In this document: one piece after another, positions 33,433 to 45,275 of the stretch
Numbering within the stretch: the stretch's first letter is position 1
Layout of the letters: the number at the start of each line of letters is the position of its first letter
Assembly (NCBI GenBank): GCA_001766655.1
Contig: MJCC01000004.1
Location: 1,196,658 to 1,260,657 of the forward strand
DNA from: Phytomonas francai
Taxonomy: Eukaryota > Euglenozoa > Kinetoplastea > Trypanosomatida > Trypanosomatidae
Reading direction: 5' to 3'
DNA length: 64,000 nt
The notes under the pieces: generated by a model
Databases searched by the model: none
Seen by the model: the letters and a program-made list of their open reading frames with translations, nothing else
Told to the model about the DNA's origin: nothing
Program-made: the position numbers and the translations under genes

Positions 33433-34869
33433 GTCTATGTATATGCACTCTATTATTAATATTATTACAGTATCGTGGAAAATGGTTTAGCTTAACACAG
33501 AGGTTCTCAAGTGGTTCGAAACTTAGCGAAGATTGGTATTCTATCCAAGTGGTATTTCTTATATATTGTCCCTCTAAAAGAAAATAATTTAAAATACTAC
33601 CTTAGACCTCTTGTGATGTCTGCGCAAAAGTAATCAAAGCATCAGATATATAGATATATATAAGTATATATGTGTGTGTGAAGAAAAGAGAAAAGGCAAA
33701 AAAAAAGTGAAAAATGATAGATGAATTCTACAACAATAATAACACAACATTAGAAATATTTTATACTGATCGTTGTATATGTATATATGCATATTATCTA
33801 GCAAACATCTGTACATCACTCGCTTTCCCGTTATACATTGGCAATGGGTTCTTTCGATAACCACGTATTCATCAAGGACCTAACGAAGTGGTTCGCTTTT
33901 CGCTTGTAAAGAAATATATTTACGTATACGTCAGATTACGCAACTGAGCGTTTTTTGTTTAAAAAGAGGTTCGTTTATTAATACATTCCTTCTGTGAAGT
34001 GACAAACGCACTAGAAGGGGAGAAAACTTAATAACATCTTACTGCAAACACTATACAATATAAGGGTCTAAATCATGATAAAGAGTAGAATAATATGGGG
34101 TAAAACAAACCATCTCAAAGAAGATGAAGCTTATAAAAAGTATAACTAGAAGCAGCAAAAAAAAGGCTCTCTTTCCATTTTCTCCTTTATCATGGCTTGA
34201 TGGTGCATCAAGCGCAGGTTCTGTGCTTCGACTATAAAGAAAAAAAAAAGAAAACGTGCTTCAATTTTCCATTACCCCTAAGGATTCATTTATTCCAAAT
34301 CCTGTTGCATATTTTTTTGTAATATAAGAAAACGGCTTAGCATTCCCCTAAGGGTGCTCTTGAATTTGGTCATTGCTTCACGATCCGCTCCAGCAACCGA
34401 ACGGTGTTTTTGTTTTTTCCATTTCCTACTCAAGGTTCAAAATTCCAAAGGAGGACATTCCCGAACAAGATGATCCTACTGTCATCTATACGCTTGTGGG
34501 TTTTCGATCAATCGACGTTTGTAGTGGTATTTTTATGTCTCAAAAGTGCTCAGAAAGAAAAAGACCTTCCAACCTCAGGTTCAGGTAATTAAAAAAAAAA
34601 AAACTAAATACAATCACCATTGCTAATCTTGCGCATGCCTACGTCACAAAAGGGGTGAAGATTTCAGGACTGATCCTTCTGAAAAAGATTCACCCCACCA
34701 TCACCACTCATATGCCCGCGGCATCATAACGAGACCAAAAGTTAAGATGTGTGTGCGAACGTGCAATCAAAGCCTCCTCCGGATATTATTAGTGGTCTTT
34801 CGTTAATGAATACGTAATAAGCTTTGGGAAAAACAAAAAAAAAACTATTGGATGGGAATGTTAAATACT
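33433..34869. other. AT-rich intergenic region with one strong hairpin
   Basis: This is mostly AT-rich spacer. The 34620-34760 part is more GC-balanced and contains a two-step stem-loop described separately. Short plus-strand frames near 34373-34592 look like chance. Confidence 0.5.
34652..34696. other. Two-step perfect stem-loop
   Basis: ggggtgaa at 34652-34659 pairs with ttcacccc at 34689-34696. Inside it, ttcag at 34663-34667 pairs with ctgaa at 34679-34683 around an 11-base loop. It lies about 175 bases downstream of the kinase stop codon in the sense direction, so a 3' UTR element or a small RNA are both possible. I know no named family for it. Confidence 0.55.
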
Positions 34870-35038
34870 TCATCTCGGTGTGGTAAGCGTATTGGAAAAT
34901 GGAGGAAGATGCGGGGAAAAGTGCTTTTCACACCGCCGTGCGGAGCGGACCTGGCTAAGCAGCTTTCGGCGTTTAAACAACCTCTTCCGGGAGGAATTCG
35001 GGAAAGCGACGGGAGGCCGCTCGCTCGTGCTCGCACTT

Positions 35039-35076
<38 letters not shown>

Positions 35077-38000
35077 ACGAGGAAGAGGGAAAGGGGTAGT
35101 AAATTGCATGAGCAATTCAAGCATTTTTATTCGCCATTCCTCCGTTCGCCCGCCGAGATCGCGTAAGCGAAGCGGATGAGGGAGGGGTGGGGCCCAGACC
35201 GCGAACACCTCCCCGTCCGCCCCGACCTCAAACCGCAGTTCGCCCGACAACGGTATTGTAAACGAGGCTTCACGGCAGGGCGCCACCAGCACCAACCGTG
35301 GACGATCTGTCAAAACGAACAGGCAAAGACAGCCCGAATGATCCTCAGGGAAGAGCGGCGGAAACGAAAGAGCCTCCAAGGGCTCAACCGGGGTGCAATC
35401 GACGACTTTTTCGTTCGCCAAGAGATGCCCGGTGAGCTCCGCGGTGTAATCGGTATTGTCCGGCGTCAGATTTGTCATCCGCAGGACCGAGTCCCAGCGA
35501 ATCTCTTTGAAAAAAGGATGCCGCTTTAACGCCTCAAAGCCGCCCTGCTCAACGGCACCAATTCGATCGGAGGGATTCGGCTGAAGAAGACGCTGGATGA
35601 GATCCTTCGCCTCCGGCGAGATCGCGAGCGGGAAAGACAGCGTTCCCGCCTGAAATTTTTTGATCTTCTGCGTTGTACAGAATGCGGTATTGCATTTAAA
35701 CGGCGAGACCCCTTGTGTGAGCTCGTAGAGGACGCACCCGAGGGCCCATAAATCGCTATACGGGCTGGCTTTATTCTCGATAATCACCTCCGGCGAGATG
35801 TAGGCGGGGGTTCCGCCAAAGCGATTCGCGTCGAGATTCCCCAAAAAGCAGGAGCTGCCAAAGTCGGCGATCTTGACGTGGTAATCCCACGTGAGCAGCA
35901 GATTCTCCAGCTTCAGATCGCGATGCTGGATGATGCTATCCTTCCACAACTGCTCCTCTTCATTCGGATCCTTTTCGTCCGCCGCCACCGCGGAGGTCGG
36001 ATGGGAATCTCGCTTGGACGCTCTGGAGGGGACTCCCTCGTCCCCTTTTTCTACCCACCGCTCCGAAAGGGGCCGGGCCGAACTCAGCGGGGAGGTCGCT
36101 TTCTGGTAGACATGCCGCCGTCCATCGCCGAGGTGCTCGAGCGCCAGGACGACGTCCGCGAGCAGGCGCGCGGCCATCCCGCGCGTATGCTCGACGCCGT
36201 GGTGGGTTAAATATCCCGCCAAATTGCCGTTCTCCGCGAGGTCCATCACGAGATAAATGCAGTCGCTATCCTCGCTAACCCCAAACACGTTCAGCAGGCA
36301 GGGGTGGCGTAGTTGGCTGCCGAGGAGGATCTCGTTTTGGAGGGCGTGCAGGACGGGAATCCGGCAGAGCTCGGCCTTGTACACGCGCTTGACGGCGACG
36401 GCGCGAAAGGGAAGCGCGGACGCGGACGCGGACGCGGCGGAGACCAAAAAGGACGACGACGACGCCCTCAGCGGCGGAAGCAGCTCCTCGAGGGTGCTCC
36501 CCAGCATCTCCGGGATCGTGGAAAGGGTCTTGGCGTGCACAAAGGACGCGTTCGGGGGCGAAAGCGAGGAGGGGACCCCCATGATCGACGAGGACGCGCT
36601 CATGGCCGCCCTTAGCGGGGGGAAATCGCCGAGATCCGGGGCCTCGTACGCCGCCTTCGACGCGGGCGACGCCAACCCGCCGCGCGCGGGGAGGGGGATG
36701 GGAGAAACGACCATCCCCCCCGCCCCTCTGCCCATCCCACTCGCATGGGAGACCCCCGCGGGGGATCGCTTTCCGCTCGTCGAGGGGACTCTGGACAGCC
36801 CCTCCTCGACGCGCATCGGCGGGGCTCGCAAGTCGGTCGAGCCGGGGCCCCCCTCCGCACGCGGAAAGACGTTCACGGAATTGCCGGCAAAGAGGGCCGC
36901 CGGGAAGGCACCCAGCGCGCCGCCAAGGCGGGAGACGCTCCTTTCCATCTCCTCCTCCCCCACGCCGGCGTTCGGGTCGATATGCGGACCCTCCAGTGGG
37001 CTCATCGGGTCTGCGCTTGAGGGCTCCTTCGTGCGCGCGGTGAGCGCCTTCGCGCCCGTACTGCTGTACGAGATGCTATCATACCCGCAGGAGCTCCGCG
37101 GCTCGCTCTCGTAGGGGCCGAACCTTCCCATCCGCGAGCTCCCGGGCCCCTGCCTCGACGAGAGATCCCTGGCGCTCTCGCCGAGGTCGTTCTCGCCGGA
37201 CGACATCGCCCTGAGGGCCATATGCCGCGGCATCGACGGGAAGAAGGTCGCGGTCGCGTCCGCGAGGAGGAGGCCGCCGCCGGCGCCCTCGCCATCATTG
37301 CTCGAGCAGACCGGCGAGGGGCTCGGGCCGGGCTTCGCCGACGCCGGGGCGGGCTCCTCCGCGCGGAGCGGAACCCACCGCGGCGCCCCGCAAGCGTCGG
37401 CGTCCTCGTCGAGGGCGTAAATCCGCCCCGCCCGCCCTCCCCCTCCGCCGGCGTTGTAAAACCACGCCGTCGACGCCCCGTACGGCCGCTGGTGGGCCGG
37501 AAGGTCGGGGTCGCCGTCGTCGGCGGGAACGGGCGAGGCCGCGGAGTCGCCGTCGGCCTCCGAAAGCGGCCCCGCGCGCGCCGCGGCCTCGCCGGTCGTC
37601 GAGGCCCCGAGGAGCGGCCCCTCGATCGAGCGCGGGCAGGCGGGGGCGTGGACGCCCGGGGGGTAGAGGCGGCCCTCGAGGACCTCGCCGTACGCCCCTT
37701 TCCCCAGAACCCACGCGGCGTCGGCCGGGACGTACAGCCGCTCGCGCGCGAGGCGGCGCCCCGCCGGCAGCCCCGCGGCGACCTCCGCCAAGGAAATTTG
37801 CGGGGCCCCGAGGGGGCGGTAGAGGTGCCGCGCCGAGCGCAGCGACCGCAGCGAGGCCGACGGCGAGCTCCGCGCGGAGCTCAGCCGCGTCGGGCCCTCA
37901 TTTAAATTTAAATTCGCACTCAAGTTTGAGTTCCCACCGCGGGGGTGGGGGGTCGCGAGGGCCTCGCGGAGGTGCCCGAGCGGCACGCTCCCGAGCGTCC

Positions 38001-38394
38001 GGAGGACGGGCACCAGCGGCGGCCCCTCCGCGCGGATTTCGTCGATTTCGGCCGTCGACAAATTCGCGGGGGGCGGCGGCCGCGAAGTCGGCGGGGGGGC
38101 GGTCGCCGTCGAATGGCAGCTCGCCGCGAGGCTCGCGGGGTCGTCCGGGGGCTCGCAGGGGGTCAGGAGGAGGAGCGAAAGCGCTGCCGACGCCGCCCCC
38201 CCCGCGCGCGAGGCCTCGAGGCTGCCCACGAGCGAAACCAAACTCGCGGACCCGCTCGCCGGCGCCTCGTCCGCGCGTTCGGCCCACGCCGCGCACCCCC
38301 GGCGGCAGCCGCCCTCCCGCGCGGGGCCGTGGGCCGAACCCCGGCGCGAGCCCACGGCGGCCCCAACCCGCGCATCCCCGAGCTCCATCCCCAT
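34870..38394 (-). CDS. PDK1-like protein kinase with a large N-lobe insertion
   Basis: ATG is at 38394 (MGMELGDARVGAAVGSRRGS) and the stop is TGA at 34870, giving 1174 residues. The glycine loop GKGAYGEV is at 231-238, but the beta-3 lysine (AVAVK, K669) and helix-C Glu (QNE, 688) come only after a roughly 430-residue disordered insertion. A second insertion of about 60 residues precedes HRDLKLEN (824-831). DFG is at 844-846, followed by GGTPAYISPE, DLWALGCVLYEL and LLQPNPSDRIG. After the kinase domain, LTDRPRLVLVAP...IPLSGELRFEV...EEWRIKMLELL resembles the PH domain of PDK1. PDK1 phosphorylates the activation loop of AGC kinases at membranes. All catalytic residues are present. The tail carries a run of about 14 Thr from a cgt/gtc repeat. 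The MG start might be myristoylated, but residue 6 is Gly. Confidence 0.9.
35035..35076 (-). repeat. Trinucleotide repeat coding poly-Thr
   Basis: A gtc/cgt trinucleotide tract on the plus strand encodes about 14 consecutive Thr near the C-terminus of the kinase. It is a likely length-variable coding microsatellite. Confidence 0.85.
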
Positions 38395-38818
38395 TCGAGT
38401 TCCTTCCCGATCGACAGTGATATCTAAGGTTGAAAAGAATATAAAAAATAAGTCAATGTAACAAAACCAACTGGTGAAAAATATACTCGATGGAAAAAAA
38501 TAACAATAATAGTAGAGACCTTAGGAAAAAATAAAGTCGTAACGCGATACTGCGCTACACGCTCGTGTTGAGGCGTATGGCTCAAAGAACGGAACAGAAA
38601 GGATAGTCAAAGGTAAAGATGGGGTTGGCAGGGGCGTACTTGAACATTGATACATACAACAAGATATCGATTTATATGTATAGTATATACATATATAAAT
38701 ATATATTTATTTATTTATTTCCGTGATAACAATTTGTTCTCACCTATACAGTTAAAACAGAGATGTGAATATATACTTCTCACCCCTTCTGGTCTTTTTT
38801 GTTTCTTTAATCAAGCAT
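38395..38818. other. AT-rich intergenic region, no gene seen
   Basis: This is about 420 AT-rich bases with a tatatata/tttattta tract near 38680-38722. I see no gene here. Confidence 0.6.
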
Positions 38819-41800
38819 TTACTTAGACGTACCTTGGTTTCTAATCAAAAGCGACTCCATCAGCGCAATTGAGCCTCTCTCCAACCCCACTCCCGCCGGG
38901 AACACGCGCGTAATCCAGATAAGAATCGAACGCCACTCCGAAAAAAGAGACCCCAGAGGTGCCGATAATGGTGCGTTGGAATCTACAAACTGTGCAAAGC
39001 GCACGGTGGCAACGCAGCCCTTCACGATTGCATCTAAAATGACTGAATCGACACCAGGAGCAGCCCCGTCCGTCGACGTTAACGCGGACGAAGAGGGTGA
39101 TACCCCGTCCAGCCCACGAGCGGCTAAATAACCGCCTATGGCCCTACCAAGGCCCCACAGCACCTGCAAACACTCGAATCCTTTACCTGACGAGCCATGC
39201 TCACCGGGGAGAAAATACTTCAAAGCTGCGGCAATCACGACAATAGCAGAGCTGCTTTCCTCGATGAAAAGTTGATAGGGCAGTAGATCCCTGAGAGAGG
39301 ACTGAAAAGCCATCAACGCGCTAAGCGTGCTAATCATATTAAGCCGCAGCGCATCCGCCGCGGCGCTTGCACCTTGATCTCGCGCGTGAAACCCTGTCAA
39401 GAGGACGCTCGTTAACTGGCATAATAACGTGATAGTTTGCTGGGGTAAATTCATTCCAACCCCAGCCTGGCAAAGATAAAGAATCTCGGATAAACATAAA
39501 AAGGCGTTGCTCGCGGCGGAGGCCGCGGAAAAACGCTCATACGCCTCATGGAAATGCCCGCCAACCGCATCGATTAACTCGCGTAAACATAAATCCAGCA
39601 GCTCCCGCGCGAGTGTAGCGCTGATGGGCGAATAAATGTAAATACAATCGTAAAGAAGTGCGAAACACGCACGCCGTAAATCCGCTGTAAGATCTTCCGT
39701 AATCCCTAAGCTCCCTTCAACTTCGCCTTCGACCTCATATCGTACGACATGCTCTCGCAGACATTTTTGAAGGATCAGAACGCACTGCGAGCCAATATCA
39801 TCCCCACCGCTACCCGGCATAAACGCTTGCTGAAGTAGTAATAAATTCTGTTTAGCCTCTTCGAATGCGGTCGAATCATTTAGAATAATAAAAGCATCGC
39901 GGTCTAAAAGCGCATCGCAGGCGCTGCCCAAAAGATCTATGGCTAACATGCACGCATCTTCGTATCCAATCCCCTCTTCAGCTCGTACGATTGTCCTTTC
40001 CTCGACAGCGGCGTTATGCTGATGCTGAGGGGAGTGATTATCAGTATTATGGTTATTGGGATTTTGATTTTGGTGCTCTAAATAAAGCCGCACGGAATGG
40101 CTGCAAACCTTCGCAAACCACATCATCCCCTCGCCTGCGAGACGGCCAAGGCGCGTGGTGAGATCGCAAAGGCAGTTCAACACGGTGGCGGCCTCCCCAC
40201 ATAGGAAACCATTCCACGCGGACGAAATAAGCTCCATATAGCGCCCTGCGAGGGCCTCCAAAAGAGCCCGCGAAACATCAGAATGAAGAAAACAAGAAGG
40301 ATTCCCCCCACCTGCCCCCGCAACGCCCATAAATTGGCTTAAAAGATAATAAAACCTCGCCCGTGGAAGCGCTGGCAGCGACGGAAAAATCTCGACAAGC
40401 TCAAAAAAGACCTTATTCACCAGAGCAACGCGATCAGCGCTCGGTAAACCGTCATTTGAACGAAACGCAAACCCTTCGTAAAGGCCGCACGATGCCTTAA
40501 TCGCCTGTTCTGCCTCTCCTTCCTCGCTCGAAGTTTCGGTTGTTATAAGCTCCTCATCGCTGTCGGAATCGCCGGTCATCGTCAGCACTGGAGGTTTCGA
40601 TTTTTCTACGTCGTGGAAAGGGGCCTTTCGCGGAAGGCGCGGTAAGCACGCGAGCAAAACGTTTAAAATCCCCTGGATGCACTCACCCTGAACGATTCCG
40701 CTCCGCTCACGATGTAATAGCACCATTAAATCCCCCAGCCAACCCTCCACGGTTAAATTAAAAAACCCATTGAACGTCGAATGAGAAGAGGCATGCGCAT
40801 CGTTCACAAAGATCGGCCTATGAGCATTCCCTGTAATTAAAATAGAAATCAATCGAACGGCTTGAATGCGCAGAGGAAAAGACGCTGCACGGCTTTCAGA
40901 GACATCCGAACCGCTCTCTCCAGTCATAGAGTTACTATTATTGGTATTCGTATTAGAAAAATTCTGCAAACCAGCTCCCAACATCCGATGCGCGGAATCC
41001 GCCAGAGCGAGCAAACCGCTAGCAGAAAGCTGAAAAATGGGATCTGGAGTTGAAGAATCTGCCGCAAAGTATGAACGAATATGACGTTTTAAAGTCTCCT
41101 CGCAGAGTACCTCCTCGAGAACCTCACTGCAGGCGAAAAGAGCGGCCTCCGCGAGACCATAATTGATCCCTTCCGCACTACTCCTATTCGCATTATTAAT
41201 TAGTGCTAATAATAACTCCGCGCTTGGTTTGAAAAGGCAGTCATCCATCCATTGCAATGAGAAAGAGGAGGAAATGTGATGACTAGGATGATTAGTACTG
41301 CAGGATACAGCAGTTGCCATGCAACGAAGCAAGGAAGCAATTGCCTCTCGCCGGGCGCCGTTATCAGGGAGAAGTGCATCGATGCCTAAGCCTAATCCAC
41401 TTTCGCAATCCCCATCCTCGTCATCCTCGCTGTTAATGGTAGTGCTATCATCCCCAATACCATTCGGATCGCTATTATGAATGCGTTGACGACGAGCTCG
41501 CGCCACATTCACGCTAAACACATCCTCCTCATAGCCTCCAACAGTGTTGGGATTGGTATTATTGTTATTATTAAGCTCTACCTCGCTGGACAGATTCCTC
41601 ACTTCAAGAGGAAGGACGCTCAAATCGACGAGGCTACGAATGAAATCCGGAAAAGCCCCTTGAAAGGCGGGGAGATGCACAGCCATCCCCACAACATGCT
41701 CCATAAACGCTAAAGAGGAAAAAATCGCCTTCCGCACGTCATCATTCCAAATCCTATGATCGATACTGATGTTTTCGTTGTGGTGATTGCTGCACAACGA

Positions 41801-43927
41801 GCGCCAAAGCCTCAACACAACGGGAAGCGCCGCCTCTAAACACCTATTTCGGTAAGATGATAAAGTACTAGGATCCCTATTCTCGTCCTCCTTTTCCTCC
41901 ACCCCCCCTTCCGGTATAGCTGATGGAATCAAAATTCTCAGATAATCCAATAACGGCGGAAGCAGAGCGGCATCGCCTTCGCCCTCCGCCTGTGTGTGGA
42001 GCTCGGTAAGGATAAAGTCAATCACCACCCTCTGCAGCCCCCCCACCCGCGCCGTGGCGGCGGCCCAAACCCCCGCGCCCGACCCCCCGTCCCCCCGCTC
42101 GGTGAGTTCGAGATCGACGGCCTCGAGTGGGGGGAGGACCCCCTCCGCCAGACACCGCGCGAGCGCCCCCAGCACATCCCGCACGGCCGATATGGGCACC
42201 GCTGGCCGAGACGCCGTCACGGCCGCAACGTCACAAACATCAAATCTGTGACAGCCGTCAGAACCGTCACATCTGTGACAGCCGTCAGAACCGTCACATC
42301 TGTGACAGCCGTCAGAACCGTCACATCTGTGACAGCCGTCAGAACCGTCACATCTGTGACGGCCGTGGGAACCCCCCCCTTCCCCTGTTAGGCCGCGCGC
42401 GCGTTGCGGGGGGCGTGTGACGGCGCGAATCACGTCCTCGAAGGCGGCGCACAGGACGTCGCAATTCGCCGGGGCCGCCGCGCGCAGGACCGGCGCGCCG
42501 TCCTGCGAGAGCCGCCCGAGCAGCCCGGCGAGCGCGGCCGCNNNNNNNNNNNNNNNNNNNNNNNNNNNNNNNNNNNNNNNNNNNNNNNNNNNNNNNNNNN
42601 NNNNNNNNNNNNNNNNNNNNNNNNNNNNNNNNNNNNNNNNNNNNNNNNNNNNNNNNNNNNNNNNNNNNNNNNNNNNNNNNNNNNNNNNNNNNNNNNNNNN
42701 NNNNNNNNNNNNNNNNNNNNNNNNNNNNNNNNNNNNNNNNNNNNNNNNNNNNNNNNNNNNNNNNNNNNNNNNNNNNNNNNNNNNNNNNNNNNNNNNNNNN
42801 NNNNNNNNNNNNNNNNNNNNNNNNNNNNNNNNNNNNNNNNNNNNNNNNNNNNNNNNNNNNNNNNNNNNNNNNNNNNNNNNNNNNNNNNNNNNNNNNNNNN
42901 NNNNNNNNNNNNNNNNNNNNNNNNNNNNNNNNNNNNNNNNNNNNNNNNNNNNNNNNNNNNNNNNNNNNNNNNNNNNNNNNNNNNNNNNNNNNNNNNNNNN
43001 NNNNNNNNNNNNNNNNNNNNNNNNNNNNNNNNNNNNNNNNNNNNNNNNNNNNNNNNNNNNNNNNNNNNNNNNNNNNNNNNNNNNNNNNNNNNNNNNNNNN
43101 NNNNNNNNNNNNNNNNNNNNNNNNNNNNNNNNNNNNNNNNNGGGGGGGGGGTAAGAAGTCGGGGTAGCAGTAGGGGTGGATTTCATTGAATGGCAACGAA
43201 AATGAGGGAAAGCATGATAATAATAAGGATGGTAATAAAACGAAAAGGTAATTAGTATCGGGAGCAGGAAGAGAATGCACAGAGTGTACCTTTCCTTGTC
43301 TCGGTTATTTCACTCAGAGGTTTCATACGTGCGTTACCTTCAAGAAAAAAAAGTATATGTGTATACAGAATCATTTTTTATTTTCTTCAACAGAAAGTAT
43401 CTTTTTGGGGGGTGTTATTTTTCTCTTTCATTTTTTCAAATCCTTGGACCATGGAATCAGCGAAGTGTTGAATTCAACTCTCTCCAATGCAATGTGTATT
43501 AATTCCCAATATGATATAGAAAAAGCAAGGCTCTCTTGATCTAAACAATAAATATAATAATAAAAGTAAATGGGACAATAAATAATGAAACTTTTGGCTT
43601 AAATTTACGAATAACCTCATTTTTCATGAAAAGAAAAAAATAGAAAATATATATGTTTCTAAAAAGGTATAAATACTCATCCCTCACGTAGAGGNGCGCG
43701 AGGGCCGCCGCGGCCTGCCGCCGCCGCCCGCTCAGCGAGGGCTCGACGTGGAGGTCGAGGAGGTCGCGGAGGAGCCGCGCCCGGCCGGGGGGGGGGGGGG
43801 GGTCCGCCGCGGCGAGCAGGCCGAACTCGCGAAGGAGCCTCCGCTGCACGGCGGTGTCGGGGCAGGTGAGGGCGTCGAGAAGGCCCAAAAGACCCTCGCG
43901 ATCGTGATAGCCGCTCAAACAGGACAT
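38819..43927 (-). CDS. Large helical-repeat-like protein, interrupted by assembly gap
   Basis: ATG is at 43927 (MSCLSGYHDREGLLGLLDAL) and the stop is TAA at 38819. The 5' coding part ends at an N at 43695 (RRRQAAAALA). Then come 550 bases of AT-rich non-coding sequence and a 600-N gap, and coding resumes at 42541 (AAALAGLLGRLSQDG). About 1225 residues follow without interruption. The protein is made of paired amphipathic helices with Leu/Ala heptads (for example LLDLCLRELIDAV and LLCQLTSVLLTGF), typical of HEAT/ARM solenoids such as karyopherins. Acidic Asn/Ser-rich loops lie between helices. I cannot assign it to importin, exportin or another solenoid family with confidence. Near its N-terminus it carries a 27-bp Cys/Asp/Gly tandem repeat. 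Confidence 0.75.
42244..42372 (-). repeat. 27-bp coding tandem repeat (CDGSDGCHR)
   Basis: Four to five near-perfect 27-bp units on the plus strand, each containing ctgtgacagccgtcagaacc, encode repeats of CDGSDGCHR near the N-terminus of the helical-repeat gene. Regular Cys/His spacing suggests metal binding, but the repeat purity suggests recent expansion. Confidence 0.85.
42542..43141. other. Assembly gap, 600 N
   Basis: Exactly 600 Ns lie inside the helical-repeat gene. The true gap length is unknown; a round number suggests a scaffold estimate. Confidence 1.
43142..43694. other. AT-rich fragment inside a gene (intron or misjoin)
   Basis: This non-coding AT-rich piece runs from a G10 tract at the gap edge to the N at 43695. 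In the sense strand it starts ctctacgtgagg, which offers a GT donor, and approaches the gap through a pyrimidine tract. It could therefore be a spliceosomal intron. A misplaced contig is equally plausible because coding sequence abuts low-quality bases at both ends. Confidence 0.5.
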
Positions 43928-44224
43928 CGCCCTTTTTTCTTTCTGTGAAAATAATAAGTAATAGGTATGTATTTGTTGTTGTTGTTTTTCGGGGGGGGGG
44001 GGGGGGTCTTTTATCGAGGGTATAAAACGAACTAATGAATTGCGCTCTTGTATAAATGATTACCCCCGCCTGCATGCGGAGCCCATTCGTAGTCTCGATG
44101 CGGATTCACTGACCCCCTCACTCTTCCATACCCATTGTTTTTTAATCTGATTCGCATCCTTTTCCCCCTCTACGGGCGCCTCCGTTCCCTTCTTGGGCTC
44201 CTCTCCCTTCTCGGCGGCGGGGCT
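43928..44224. other. Short intergenic region with G tract
   Basis: This spacer contains a G run of about 16 at 43991-44006, which is a C run in the sense strand about 65 bases upstream of the helical-repeat gene's ATG. No other signal seen. Confidence 0.5.
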
Positions 44225-44799
44225 CTAGGTCGTGTAGGGGACTTTGCCAAAGTACGCCTCGACGGCCTCGCTCGTGTTCGGCTTCATCGTCGGCGCCCCG
44301 GGCTGCCAATTCACCGGGCAGACCTCGCCGTTCTTTTCGACGAACTGAAAGGCCTTGAGGAGGCGGAGGACCTCGTCGACGTTTCGCCCGACCGCGGTCT
44401 CGTTCACCGTGAATCGCCGGCGGAGGCCCTTCCGGTCGATCAAAAAGACCCCGCGGTGGGCGATGCCGACGTCTTGTCGGCGAGGATCGGGACGTTGAGG
44501 AGGCCGCCGAGGCCGCCCTTCGCGCGCTCGATGTTCGACCAGGCGCGGTGCGCGTACTTGCTGTCCGTACTGCCCGCCAGGAGCTTCGCGTTGGCCTCCT
44601 TGAAGGCCTCGTGGGCGTCCGAGAAGGCCCAGATCCCCGTCGTGCAGACGAAGGTGAAGTCCATCGGGGAGAAGAAAAAGACGCGCTACTTCCCGCGGAA
44701 GACGGAGAGGCTCGGCCGCTTGAAGCCGCCGTTCGGCATGAGCGCGACCTCCTCGAAGTCCGGCGCGGGTTGGTTCAGCTGAGCATCGCCAATCGACAT
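44225..44799 (-). pseudogene. 2-Cys peroxiredoxin (tryparedoxin-peroxidase-like), broken
   Basis: ATG is at 44799 (MSIGDAQLNQPAPDFEEVAL). The sequence tracks a typical 2-Cys peroxiredoxin: ALMPNGGFKRPSLSVFRGK, FFFSPMDFTFVC with the peroxidatic Cys, GGLGGLLNVPILADKT, IAHRGVFLIDRKGLRRRF, GRNVDEVLRLLKAFQFVEK, and GEVCPVNW with the resolving Cys. Such enzymes reduce peroxides using thioredoxin-like donors. Three defects are visible. TAG at 44686-44688 stands where kinetoplastid homologs have Trp after GK. A frame change with missing residues occurs after ADKT near 44470. The usual VCPTEI reads VCTTGI. Together these favour a decayed copy over a single sequencing error; presumably an intact copy exists elsewhere. 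The stop is TAG at 44225. The gene is GC-rich like its neighbours. Confidence 0.85.
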
Positions 44800-45275
44800 C
44801 GTGCGAGAAAAAAAAAAAAAAGGAGGGAAGTCGTGGACGAACGAATCGGTGTTTTTTTTTTTTAGGGGCAAGATGTGGGTAGTTCGGTTTGGTTTGTGGG
44901 TTTGGAGAAAGGGTGGCTGTTATAGGGGGGGGGGGGGGACTTGTAGTCTGGTTTGGTCTGTGGTGGGGTAGGTTTGAGAAATGGAAAAAGCAGCAGCTTT
45001 GGCGTTTCACCGTTTATATTGAGATTAGGTTTTGAAGAGGGGAAAAGGGAGAGAAAAGGAAATGGGTGGCTAAAGTAACGCTGTCCCATATCTACCAAGG
45101 GGCAACGAAGAATATTTCCCCCATTCATTCACTTTTCAAAAAAAATCTTCACCCCATGGATGAGAATAGAAATGTGTACTAAAAATTTGGAAAGAAAAGG
45201 CGGCAACATCCAATATATCCATTATATTAGATGCTTAAATGAAAAATCTTCGTGCAACCAATTCCTTTTGTACAA
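44800..45275. other. Intergenic region with G/C tracts, no gene seen
   Basis: This region contains a G run near 44927-44938 and T or A runs near 44805-44862. Short frames here are low-complexity. No gene supported. Confidence 0.5.

Noticed and set aside
31816..44799. Genome-wide reassignment of UGA or UAG to Trp
   Set aside because: Many intact genes here end in TGA and use TGG for Trp, and TAG also terminates genes, so the standard code applies.
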